NCBI GenBank assembly: GCA_028826165.1
Contig: JAPDFW010000053.1
Span: forward strand, 520,501 to 584,500
Reading direction: 5' to 3'
Source of the DNA: Anaeramoeba ignava
Taxonomy: Eukaryota; Metamonada; Anaeramoebidae
Length of the DNA stretch: 64,000 nucleotides
The position numbers and the translations under genes are program-made. The notes below the pieces were generated by a model that saw nothing but the letters and a program-made list of their open reading frames with translations, made no database searches and had not been told where the DNA came from. Every line of letters starts with the position of its first letter. The first letter of the stretch is position 1. Below, piece after piece: positions 1 through 10,053 of this stretch.

Positions 1-3000
1 TATGCTAATCAACATCTTAATTCTTTAAAAAATCCTGCAAGAAAATATAGAGATATTCTTTTATTTGAAAATATTAAGATTATTGCTCAATGGTTCGTTT
101 TATTTAATATTCTTCTTTTGATCCAAAATTTTAAATTTCCAAAAAATAATTTTATTTATAAAAAAAAAATTTTCTTTTCTATTTTATATTGAATTAGTGT
201 TTCTAAATTAACTGTTGATACAGAAAAAGTTATTCATAAATTAGAGCTTCTTTCGAATCAATTAAATTTACAAATGCAACAAACTCAAAAAACAGGAAAT
301 GAAAGTGTGATTATTTTTGGACAAAGAATTTTAACTCTTGTAAAAAAGAAAGAAATAAAGAATTTAATTTAAATTTATTGATTTAATTTAATTTAAATTT
401 ATTGATTTAATTTAATTTAAATTTATTGAATTGATTTAATTGATTTAATTTGATTTAATTTAAATTTATTGATTTAATTCAAATTTATTGATTTTATTCA
501 AATTTATTGATTTTATTTAAATTTATTGAATTGATTTAAATTTATTGATTTAATTTAAATTTATTGATTTAAATTGATTGATTTAAATTGATTGATTTAA
601 TTTAAATTGATTGAATTGATTGATTTAAATTTATTGATTTAATTTAAATTTATTGATTTAATTTAAATTTATTTGATTTAAATTTATTGATTTAAATTTA
701 TTTAAATTGATTTAATTTAATTTAAATTTATTAATTTAATTTAATTTAAATTTATTGATTTAATTTAAATTTATTGATTTAATTTAATTTAATTTAAATT
801 TATTGATTTGATTTAAATTTATTGAATTGATTTAAATTTATTGATTTTATTTAATTTAAATTTATTGAATTGATTTAAATTTATTGATTTAATTTAAATT
901 TTTAAATGAAAAATTAGTTGCAAGAGAAAAAAAAAGCATTTCTACAAAGTTTAGATGCTTCTCCATATTTGAGACATGTTTCTCATTCACGAACTTCAAC
1001 ACCACCAGATTTGGATAAGAAAATATCAATCAAATCATTCGAATTGATAAAATTAATATCTAGAGGAGCTTATGGGTAAATTAAAAAAGAAATATCAAAT
1101 CATTTTAAAAATTTAATTTTATTTATTTTATTTATTTATTTTATTTATTTTATTTATTTATTTATTTTTATTAGTCAAGTTTATCTTGCTCGAAAGAAAA
1201 CAAGTAAAGATATTTATGCAATTAAAGTTCTTAAAAAAGAAGATATGCGTAAATTTATAAAATATTTGATTTTTTAAATCATTTTTAAATCATTTTTAAA
1301 TCATTATTTTCAATTTATCATTTTTTTTTAAAACAAAATTTAGTTCGAAAAAATCAAGGGAAACATGTGAAAACTGAAAAAAAGATTTTAATCAAAACAG
1401 ACAATCCATTTGTAGTGAAACTTTTTTATTCATTTCAAAGCTCCAAACATTTATATATTGTTATGGAATATTTAAGTGGAGGAGATTTATATTCACTTTT
1501 AAGAAATGTTGATTATTTAAGTGAAAAAATGGCAAGAATGTATCTTGCAGAAGTTGTTCTTGCTTTGGAATATTTACATGCTAATAATATTGTTCATCGT
1601 GATCTGAAACCAGATAATCTTTTGATTAATTCTGAAGGTCATATTAAATTAACTGATTTTGGACTTTCTTGGATGGGTTTATATGAAAGAGCTCAACAAA
1701 ATCCATATGATTTAGTTGATGGACAATTTTCTGTAAAAAAAACTATTAATTTTTATATTAATATTTAATTTAATATTTAATTTAATATTTATTTTAATAT
1801 TTAATTTTATTTCAATATTTAATTTAATATTTAATTTTATTTCAATATTTAATTTAATATTTATTTTAATATTTATTTCAATATTTATTTTAATATTTAT
1901 TTTAATATTCAATATTTATTTTAATATTTTTGATTTTTTTCTTTTTAAAAAAATAAAGGATACTCCAATGCCTATGCCTGTTATTGAAATTGAACATACA
2001 GATGATATTCAATTTGATTCACTTTGTCGTCCAATTAGAACAAAACCTACTAATACAAAACAAAATGAAAATGAAAATATTCAAAATATTCAAAATCAAA
2101 ATGAAAATGAAAAACAAATTCAAAATCAAAATAAAATTCAAAATGAAAATGAAAATGAAAAAATTCAAAATATTCAAATTCAAAATCAAAATCAAAATCA
2201 AAATGAAAATGAAAATGAAAATGAAAATATTCAAAATATTCAAAATCAAAATCAAAATATTCAAAATCAAATTGAAAATATTCAAAATCAAAATGAAAAT
2301 GAAAAACAAAATCAAAATCAAAATATCCAAAATCAAAATGAAAATATTCAAAATCAAAATGAAAAACAAAATCAAAATCAAATTGAAAATATTCAAATTC
2401 AAAATCAAAATGAAAAACAAATTCAAAATGAAAAACAAATTCAAAATATTCAAAATCAAAATGAAAAACAAAATCAGAATGAAAATGAAAAAGAAAAAGA
2501 AAAAGAAAAAGAAAATGAAAAAGAAAAAGAAAAAGAAAACGATTTCACTCATAAAACAAGTGATAAATTATCCGATATCAATCAAGAAATCACAGAACAA
2601 TCGGAGAAACGAACACATTCATTAGAAGAGATGAAACGAATACGATCATATGGAAGAAGAATACTATTATCACCTAATTTATGGACAACAGAAAGAAAAA
2701 GAAGAGCAAGATTATTTAGTGTAGTTGGAACACCCGATTATTTAGCACCAGAAATATTATTAAAAAAAGGACATGGATTCACAGTTGATTGGTGGTCATT
2801 AGGCGTTATTGCTTATGAATGTGTTGTTGGATTTCCTCCATTTCATGGAGAAAAAATTGATGAAGTTTTTGAAAATATTCTCAATCGAAGAATTCAATTT
2901 CCCGAATTTATGTCAGATGAACTTGTTGATTTAATTAATAAATTACTTGAATATGAACCTGAAAAACGATTGGGAGCAAATGGAGCTGAAGAAGTTAAAA

Positions 3001-3350
3001 ATCATCCTTTTTTCAATGGAATCAATTGGGAAACTATTTTGGAACAAAAACCAATGTTTGTTCCAAAAATTGTTAATGATTTTGATACTCATTATTTTAC
3101 TAAGTCAAAAGACTCTGGTTTTAGTGGAATTGATCAAGATATTCTTGATGATATGGCTAATGCTTCTTTTAATGAGGATAATTTATATGGAATTGGTTCT
3201 GATCCTGATGATTTTAGAGATTTTACTAGTATTAATGTGGATCAACTTGCAAATGTTAATAAAGATAATTTTAATAAGTATACAAGATTGAGATCTGAAT
3301 CTGCTAATCTTGCAAATGCAAAAATGTTTCAACCCAAGAACAAAGATTGA
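1..3350 (+). CDS. AGC-family protein kinase, RIM15/IREH1/Greatwall type (5' partial)
   Basis: Ser/Thr kinase entering from the left edge. Exons fitted by phase: 1-92, 198-339, 918-1075, 1175-1248, 1344-1732, 1959-3350 (about 748 aa visible). The kinase domain carries a glycine loop (SRGAYGQVYLA), [28 protein letters not shown] and a [10 protein letters not shown] segment, followed by an AGC tail ([14 protein letters not shown]). The first two exons read as a helical region like that preceding the kinase in RIM15/IRE proteins. Between DFG (about 1660) and APE (about 2750) lies an insert of over 300 residues, mostly Asn/Gln/Glu repeats ending in a Lys/Glu block. An unusually long activation-segment insert is a known hallmark of Greatwall/RIM15 kinases, which act in cell-cycle and nutrient control through PP2A inhibitors. 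That role is inferred here. Family assignment is firm; exact orthology is not. Confidence 0.88.
340..917 (+). repeat. A/T satellite filling kinase intron 2
   Basis: Imperfect tandem array of a unit like TTTAATTTAAATTTATTGA, spanning the intron between GT at 340 and AG at 917. No coding potential is seen. Confidence 0.85.
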
Positions 3351-4426
3351 AATTAAGATTGAAATTAAAATTTAAAATTAAAATTTAATTTGAATTGAAA
3401 AATTTAATTAAAAAACTTGTAACAACATTTATTTATTTATTTATTAATTTTGATTGAAAAATTTATCAAAAATTTAATCCAAAGTTTAATCCAAAATTTA
3501 TTCAAAATTTATTCAAAATTTAATCTAAAAAGTTTATTCAAAAATTTATTCAAAAAGTTTATTCAAAATTTAATCCAAAAATTAATTCAAAATTTAATTC
3601 AAAATTTAATCAAAATTTATTCAAAATTTATTCAAAATTTAATCTAAAAATTTAATCAAAATTAATTCAAAGTTTAATCTAAATTTATTCTAAAATTTAT
3701 CCAAAAATTTATTCAAAAATTTAATTCAAAGTTTAATCCAAAATTTATTCAAAATTTATTCAAAATTTAATCTAAAAAGTTTATTCAAAAATTTATTCAA
3801 AATTTATTCAAAATTTAATCCAAAAATTTATTCAAAAATTAATCCAAACTTTATTCAAAATTTATTCAAAATTTTATTCTAAAATTTAATCCAAAAATTT
3901 AATCAAAATTTATTCTAAAATTTATTCTAAATTTATTCTAAAATTTATCCAAAAAGTTTAATCAAAAATTTATTCAAAAATTTAATTATTTTTTTTATAA
4001 TTTTCTTGTTCATAATTTATTTGAATTTTATTCAAAAATTTATTCAAAAATTTATTCAAAAATTTAATTCTAAATTTATTCTAAAAATTTTATTCAAAAT
4101 TTATTCTAAAAATTTTATTCAAAATTTATTCTAAAATTTATTCTAAAAATTTATTCTAAAAATTTAATCCAAAAAATTTATTGAAAAGTTTATTCTAAAT
4201 TTATCCAAAAGTTTATTCTAAATTTATTCAAAAATTTAATCCAAAAATTTATTCTAAATCTATTCTAAAAGTTTAATTATTTTTTTTTATAATTTTCTTG
4301 TTCATAATTTATTTGAATTTTATTTCATTTTTTTAAATTAAAAAAAAAAAAGCAAAAAATTTAATTTTTCATTTTTTTAATTTCATTTTTTTATTTTTTC
4401 ATTTTCATTTTTTAAAAAAACAATAA
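3351..4426. repeat. Intergenic A/T satellite (TTATTCAAAATTTA type)
   Basis: About 1 kb between the kinase stop and the actin-like gene, made of imperfect units of ATTCAAAATTTATTC and AATCCAAAATTTA. A non-satellite segment of about 50 bp (TTTAATTATTTTTTTTATAA followed by TTTTCTTGTTCATAATTTAT) appears twice, at about 3980-4033 and 4272-4325. The last 60 bp contain TTTTTCATTTTT motifs just before the next start codon. Confidence 0.8.
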
Positions 4427-5677
4427 ATGATCGTTATTGATATTGGTTCATATTCTTTTCGTGTTGGATTTGCAGAAGATCCCAAACCAACAGAAATATT
4501 ACTTCCAGTAATTGGAGAAATCAAAGAAGCAAAATATAAAGAAAAAATAGGAAAATCAACATTTATTGGAAATCAAGCACTTGAAAAAGAAAAATATCTA
4601 AATTTATCATATCCAATTCAAGAAGGAATAGTAAATGAATGGGAATCATTTGAGAAATTTTTGGAATATTTTTTCACATTCATTTTCCCAATTGTACCGA
4701 ATCAAACCACAATGGTCACAGAACCTCCACATAATCCAAAACAAAATCGCGAAAAAACACTTTCGTTATTTTTCGAAAAATTTGGATTCGGGAAATTTTA
4801 TTTGGCAGCTCAACCAGTTCTTTCTTTGTTTCCTCTTCAATTGACAACTGGTCTTGTTCTTGATATTGGGGATTCACTTACTTATGCAATTTCCGTTGAT
4901 AAAGGATTTGCTCTTCTTTCATCTTTGCAAGTCGTTAAAACTTCAGGAAAGGATTTATCGAATTATTTTATTAATTTGTTTGGAAATGAATTGATTTTTG
5001 ACAATTTGTTGCAAAAAAAACAAATTTTAGAGGATATTAAACACAAACTCTGTTTTGTTTCAACTAATTTTGAGGAGGAAATTCTTGATAAGAAATTTGA
5101 GACTTGGAAAAGTCTTCAATATGAATTACCATCAGGAAAAACAATTTCAGTTGGAAATTCATGCATCAATTGTCCCGAGAGTTTATTCAAACCTTCGATT
5201 GTCGGGAATAATGATATTGGAATTCATCAAGCTGTTTATAACTCAATTATGTCATGCAGTCCAAAATCTCAGGATAGTTTGTTTGAAAATATTGTTTTGA
5301 CTGGAGGATCTTCTTTGTTTCCAAAATTGGATATTCGATTGAAAAATGAACTACTTAAATTAGCTCCAAATAAGGATATCAACGTTATATTGCCTGATGA
5401 TCCAAATCTTTCATCTTGGATTGGTGGTTCTTTTCTTGGATCACTTCCTGATTTTGCTTCAATGTGTGTTTCTAAGCAAGATTATGATGATTATGGTCCT
5501 TCTATTGTTCATAAAAGATGTGATTTTGTTATGGATAGCTTTTTGGATCAAAACGAAAATCTTATTGAAACTTTTGATTTTAGTGAATCTTTTTCAGATA
5601 CTTCTACTGGAGATGAGTTTGAAGAGTTTATTTTTGAAGAAGATGATAAAAAAGATGAAATTAAAGATGAATTTTAA
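4427..5677 (+). CDS. Divergent actin-related protein with acidic C-terminal extension
   Basis: Member of the actin ATPase fold (416 aa in this frame). Phosphate-1 loop DIGSYSFRVGF is at residues 5-15. The phosphate-2 loop is degenerate (VLDIGDSLTYAISV, where actins have LDxGDGVTH), and the adenosine motif is VLTGGSSLFP. The region WIGGSFLGSLPDF matches the actin C-terminal WIGGSILASL block. It does not resemble conventional actin closely and no named Arp class is obvious. The start ATG follows T-rich TTTTTCATTTTTT runs. After the actin core the protein continues into EEFIFEEDDKKDE, the beginning of a long charged minisatellite. The stop at 5675-5677 arises where one extra A breaks the repeat frame, so the real product may be much longer and include the coiled coil ending at 8201. 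Confidence 0.8.
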   Translation: MIVIDIGSYSFRVGFAEDPKPTEILLPVIGEIKEAKYKEKIGKSTFIGNQALEKEKYLNLSYPIQEGIVNEWESFEKFLEYFFTFIFPIVPNQTTMVTEPPHNPKQNREKTLSLFFEKFGFGKFYLAAQPVLSLFPLQLTTGLVLDIGDSLTYAISVDKGFALLSSLQVVKTSGKDLSNYFINLFGNELIFDNLLQKKQILEDIKHKLCFVSTNFEEEILDKKFETWKSLQYELPSGKTISVGNSCINCPESLFKPSIVGNNDIGIHQAVYNSIMSCSPKSQDSLFENIVLTGGSSLFPKLDIRLKNELLKLAPNKDINVILPDDPNLSSWIGGSFLGSLPDFASMCVSKQDYDDYGPSIVHKRCDFVMDSFLDQNENLIETFDFSESFSDTSTGDEFEEFIFEEDDKKDEIKDEF

Positions 5678-7742
5678 AGAATTTATTTTTGAAGAAGTTA
5701 AAGATGATAAAAAAGATGATAAAAAAGATGATAAAAAAGATAAAATTAAAGATGATTTTAAAGAAAAAATTTTTGAAGAATTAAAGATGATAAAAAAGAT
5801 GTTAAAGATGATAAAAAAGAAGTTAAAGATGAAATCAAAGTAGTTAAAGAAGAAATTAAAGATGAAATCAAAGATGATAAAAAAGAATTTATTTTTGAAG
5901 AAGTTAAAGATGATAAAAAAGATGATAAAAAAGATGATAAAAAAGATAAAAAAGATGATAAAAAAGATGAAATAAAAGATGATTTTAAAGAATTTATTTT
6001 TGAAGAAGTTAAAGATGAAATCAAAGATGATAAAAAAGTTAAAAAAGATGATAAAAAAGAAGTTAAAGAAGATAAAAAAGAATTTATTTTTGAAGAAGTT
6101 AAAGATGATAAAAAAGAAGTTAAAGATGATAAAAAAGATGAAATCAAAGATGAAAAAAAAGTTAAAGATGAATTCAAAAGATGAAAAAAAAGATTTTTAA
6201 AGATTGATTTTAAAAATTTATTTTGAAGAAGCAAAAGATGAAATCAAAGATGATAAAAAAGAAGTTAAAGATGATAAAAAGATTATTTAAAAAGAAGTTA
6301 AAGAAGTAAAAGAAGTTAATATTAAAGATGATACAAAAGATGAAATTAAAGAAGAAGATATTCAAAACGAAATTAAAGATATTTTTAAAGGATTTATTTT
6401 TCAAAAAGTAGATAAAAAAGTAGATAAAAAAGATGAAATCAAAGATGATAAAAAAGAAGTTAAAGATGATAAAAAAGAAGTTAAAGAAGTTAAAAAAGAT
6501 AATAAAAAAGAAGTTAAAGATGAAATCAAAGAAGATAAAAAAGAATTTATTTTTGAAGAAGTTAAAGATGATAAAAAAGAAGTTAAAGATGAAATCAAAG
6601 ATGATAAAAAAGATGATATCAAAGATGATAAAAAAGATGAAATCAAAGATTATAAAAAAGAAGTTAAAGATGATAAAAAAGATGAAATCAAAGATGATAA
6701 AAAAGAAGTTAAAGATGATAAAAAAGATGAAATCAAAGATGATAAAAAAGTAGTTAAGGATGATAAAAAAGAAGTTAAAGATGATAAAAAAGAAGTTAAA
6801 GATGAAATCAAAGATGAAATCAAAGATGATAAAAAAGAAGTTAAAGATGAAATCAAAGATGATAAAAAAGATGAAATCAAAGAAGTTAAAAAAGAAGTTA
6901 AGGATGATAAAAAAGAAGTTAAAGAAGTTAAAAAAGATAATAAAAAAGAAGTTAAAGATGAAATCAAAGATGATAAAAAAGAAGTTAAAAAAGAAGTTAA
7001 AGATGATAAAAAAGATGAAATCAAAAAAGATGAAATCAAAGATAAAGAAGAAATCAAAGATGATAAAAAAGGAAAAAAATGATAAAAAAGATGATAAAAA
7101 AGATGAAATCAAAGATGATAAAAAAGTAGTTAAGGATGATATCAAAGATGATAAAAAAGATGAAATCAAAGAAGTTAAAAAAGAAATTAAAGATGATAAA
7201 AAAGAAGTTAAAGATGAAATCAAAGATGAAATCAAAGATGATAAAAAAGAAGTTAAAGATGAAATCAAAAAAGATGAAATCAAAGATGATAAAAAAGAAA
7301 TCAAAGATGATAAAAAAGTAGTTAAAGATGATAAAAAAGAAGTTAAAAAAGAAGATAAATATGAATTTCAAGAATTTATTTTTGAAGAAGTTAAAGATGA
7401 TAAAAAAGATGATAAAAAAGAAGTTAAAGATAAAATCAAAAAAGTTAAAGATGAAATCAAAGAAGTTAAAAAAGATGAAAAAAAGATGATAAAAAAGTAG
7501 TTAAAAAAGATGAAATCAAAGAAGATAAAAAAGAAGTTAAAGATGAAATCAAAGAAGTTAAAAAAGAAGTTAAAGAAGTTAAAGATGATAAAAAAGAAGT
7601 CAAATATGATAAAAAAGAAGTTAAAGAAGATAAAAAAGATGAAATCAAAGATGATAAAAAAGTAGTTAAAGATGAAATCAAAGATCATAAAAATGAAATT
7701 ATTGAAGTTAAAGAAGAAGTCCAAATTATTGAAACTGAAGAA
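5630..7742 (+). repeat. Coding-type minisatellite encoding KDDKKEVKDEIKDD repeats
   Basis: Two kb of A-rich repeats with units AAAGATGATAAAAAAGAAGT and AAAGATGAAATCAAAGATGA. A longer unit encoding EFIFEEVKDD recurs at about 5622, 5683, 5887, 5992, 6083, 6544 and 7375. The array reads as Lys/Asp/Glu protein in the frame of the actin-like gene, but 1-base indels (near 5668, 5786, 6179 and 7480) and degenerate stretches (6190-6230, 6270-6410) break it. In other frames the same DNA gives long artefactual ORFs on both strands. It is either the tail of one very long protein with assembly errors or a decaying tail. Confidence 0.75.
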
Positions 7743-8201
7743 ATGAGAAAAAAAAGAGAAAAAGAAGAAAAAGAAAAAATTCTTCAAGAAAAAGAAAAAA
7801 AACTCGAAGAATTCGACAATCAAATTGAACAACTCACAACAAAAAAAGAGGAACTTCTCAAACTAATAAAAACACAAGAAGAAACAAACGAAAAACTTAA
7901 ATCAAAAATGGGAAGTCTTTCAATTCAAATCAAAGCAAACGAATCACACAATAAAGTTATTCTTCAAGTTCAATCTCTTTCAGAAAAAAATCGAGAAATT
8001 TTATCACAAGAAAAAATCAAACTTTTTGGAAAAGAACATTCACTTACAACACAACAAGAAGAATTAATGAAAAAACAAAAAGAATTGGCTTCAGAAAAAT
8101 CACTTTTTTTTCAACAAAAGAAAGAATTTAATATTTTAAAAGAAAAAATTTCTTCATTATCTTCATTAGTTAAATCACTAACAGAAATGAATCAGAAATG
8201 A
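7743..8201 (+). CDS. Coiled-coil segment, probable C-terminus of the actin-like/charged-repeat protein
   Basis: Encodes 152 residues from the first ATG of a helical, heptad-rich segment (LEEFDNQIEQLTTKKEELLK and following), ending EMNQK. Upstream of the ATG the frame stays open through KDDKK-type repeats to about 7480, where a one-base loss relative to the repeat consensus disconnects it from the preceding repeat frame. This suggests the coiled coil is the natural end of the protein starting at 4427 rather than a separate gene. No independent promoter-like TCATTT motif precedes 7743. As a stand-alone protein it has no recognisable family. It may mediate self-association; that is inference. 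Confidence 0.55.
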   Translation: MRKKREKEEKEKILQEKEKKLEEFDNQIEQLTTKKEELLKLIKTQEETNEKLKSKMGSLSIQIKANESHNKVILQVQSLSEKNREILSQEKIKLFGKEHSLTTQQEELMKKQKELASEKSLFFQQKKEFNILKEKISSLSSLVKSLTEMNQK

Positions 8202-8307
8202 ATCAGAAATTGTTTTTTTTCTTATTTCTTATTTCTTTTCTTTTTGTTTTTTTTTTTTTTGCATTTTTGTTTTTTCATTTTTTTCTTTTGATAAGTTAAA
8301 AATTTAA

Positions 8308-9835
8308 ATGAATCAAAAATTATCATTTGAAATTTTTTTAATTTTCATTTTAATCTTCAAATCATTTCTTTGTGAAAATCAAAAATTAATCAAAGATTCA
8401 TATTTTGAACAAATTTTAATCGCAAATGATGGCAAATCAAATGATAATTTTGGATCAAGTGTTTCAATATCAGAAAATTTTTCAGTAATTGGGGCTTCTC
8501 TTGCAAATGTTGGGAATAATATCTATCAAGGAAAAGCATATATTTTTGGAAATAGTGGAATAAATTGGAAACAAACACAAATTTTAATTGCAAATGATGG
8601 TCAAGAAAATGATAATTTTGGATCAAGTATTTCAATATCAGGAAATACATTAATAATTGGATCTCCTTTTGCAACACTCAATAATAATAATTATCAAGGA
8701 AAAGCATATATTTTTGGAAATAACGGAACAAATTGGAATCAAATCCAAATTTTAATTGCAAATGATGGGAAAATCAGGAGATAATTTTGGATCAAGTGTT
8801 TCAATAACAGGAAATACTTTAATAATTGGATCTCCAGGAGCAACTGTTGGAAATAATCAAGAACAAGGAAAAGCATATATTTTTGGAAATAACGGAACAA
8901 ATTGGAATCAAATTCAAATTTTAATTTCAAATGATGGTCAAGAATATGATAGTTTTGGATCAAGTATTTCAATATCAGGAAATACATTAATAATTGGAGC
9001 TCCAAATGCAAAAATTGCAAGTTCCTCAACACAAGGAAAAGTATATATTTTTGAAAATAACGGAACAAATTGGAATCAAATCCAAATTTTAAATGGAATG
9101 AATGGTGTCAATGATTACAATTTTGGAACAAGTGTTGCCATTTCAGGAAGCAATATTTTTGTAGGATCCCCCAATGCTTTTACATCTGATGATCCTTGTA
9201 TCGGATTCATTTCCATTTTCCAAAAAACGCAACAAAGTTGGAATTTTAAACAAATTCTATTTCCAAATGATGGAGAAATTTGTTGGAATTTTGGATCAAG
9301 TATTTCAATATCAGAAAATATTTTAATAATCGGTGCTCCAAATTACGGATGCAAAGAAAATACTGAGCAAAGTACGGCCTATATGTTTGAAAATGATGGA
9401 TCAAATTGGATCCAAAAAGTGAAATTATCGGATCCATTTGGAAATAATTGTGATCTATTTGGATCAAGTGTTTCAATATCAGGAAATTTTTCAATATTTG
9501 GATCTCCTTGGAAAAATGTCGCAGAAAATCAAATGCAAGGAAAGGCTTATCTTTTCAAAGGTTTTCCCCAAATCCCTTCTTCTCATGCTTCTGGTGTTTC
9601 AGATACTACTACTGCTTTGATTATCAGCTTGATCTGTTTAATTCTTATTATTAATATTATTGTTTTGATTATTTATTTAAGAAAAAGAAGAAGAAAAAAA
9701 ACACAATCTCAAAATCAAAAATCAAAAAAGAATTCAAAAAAGAATTCAAAAAAGAATTTGAATGAGATTGAAAAGGAAACTGAATTGAAAGATTTGGTTT
9801 CAGATGGTGATCAAGAAACTACTAAATTAATTTAA
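8308..9835 (+). CDS. FG-GAP seven-bladed beta-propeller type I membrane receptor, copy 1 (frameshifted)
   Basis: Integrin-alpha-like surface or endosomal receptor. The N-terminal signal peptide (FEIFLIFILIFKSFLC) is followed by seven repeats of about 55 residues, each with FGSSVSIS and IIGSP/IIGAP plus QGKAYIFG. There is then one transmembrane helix (LIISLICLILIINIIVLIIY), a basic stop-transfer segment and a tail ending QETTKLI. The frame breaks at about 8768, where GATGGGAAAATCAGG has one more A than sister repeats. Removing it gives 508 aa with exactly seven blades, the canonical FG-GAP propeller, so the break is probably an error or very recent. Ligand unknown. The tail carries an acidic-dileucine-type ExxxLI motif, suggesting endolysosomal sorting. 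Confidence 0.85.
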
Positions 9836-10053
9836 TCTTTTTCAACATTTTTAAAAAATCTTTTTAAAAAATGACGAATAAAAATTTTTAAACAATTTAA
9901 ACAAAAACAATTTTAAAATTTCTTCTAATTTTTTTATTTGATCCAAAAATCCCAAAATTCTAAATTAAAATTTTTTTTTTTAAATAAATAAAAAAAGCAA
10001 AAAAAAAGAATAAATCATTTTTTTCATTTTTTTCATTTATTTTTCTTATTAAA

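Noticed and set aside
6210-7304. Long minus-strand frames of FIIFDFIF and SSLISS type over the charged minisatellite
   Set aside because: They are the antisense of the KDDKKE repeat; absence of stops is a property of the repeat unit, and no start context or family supports them.
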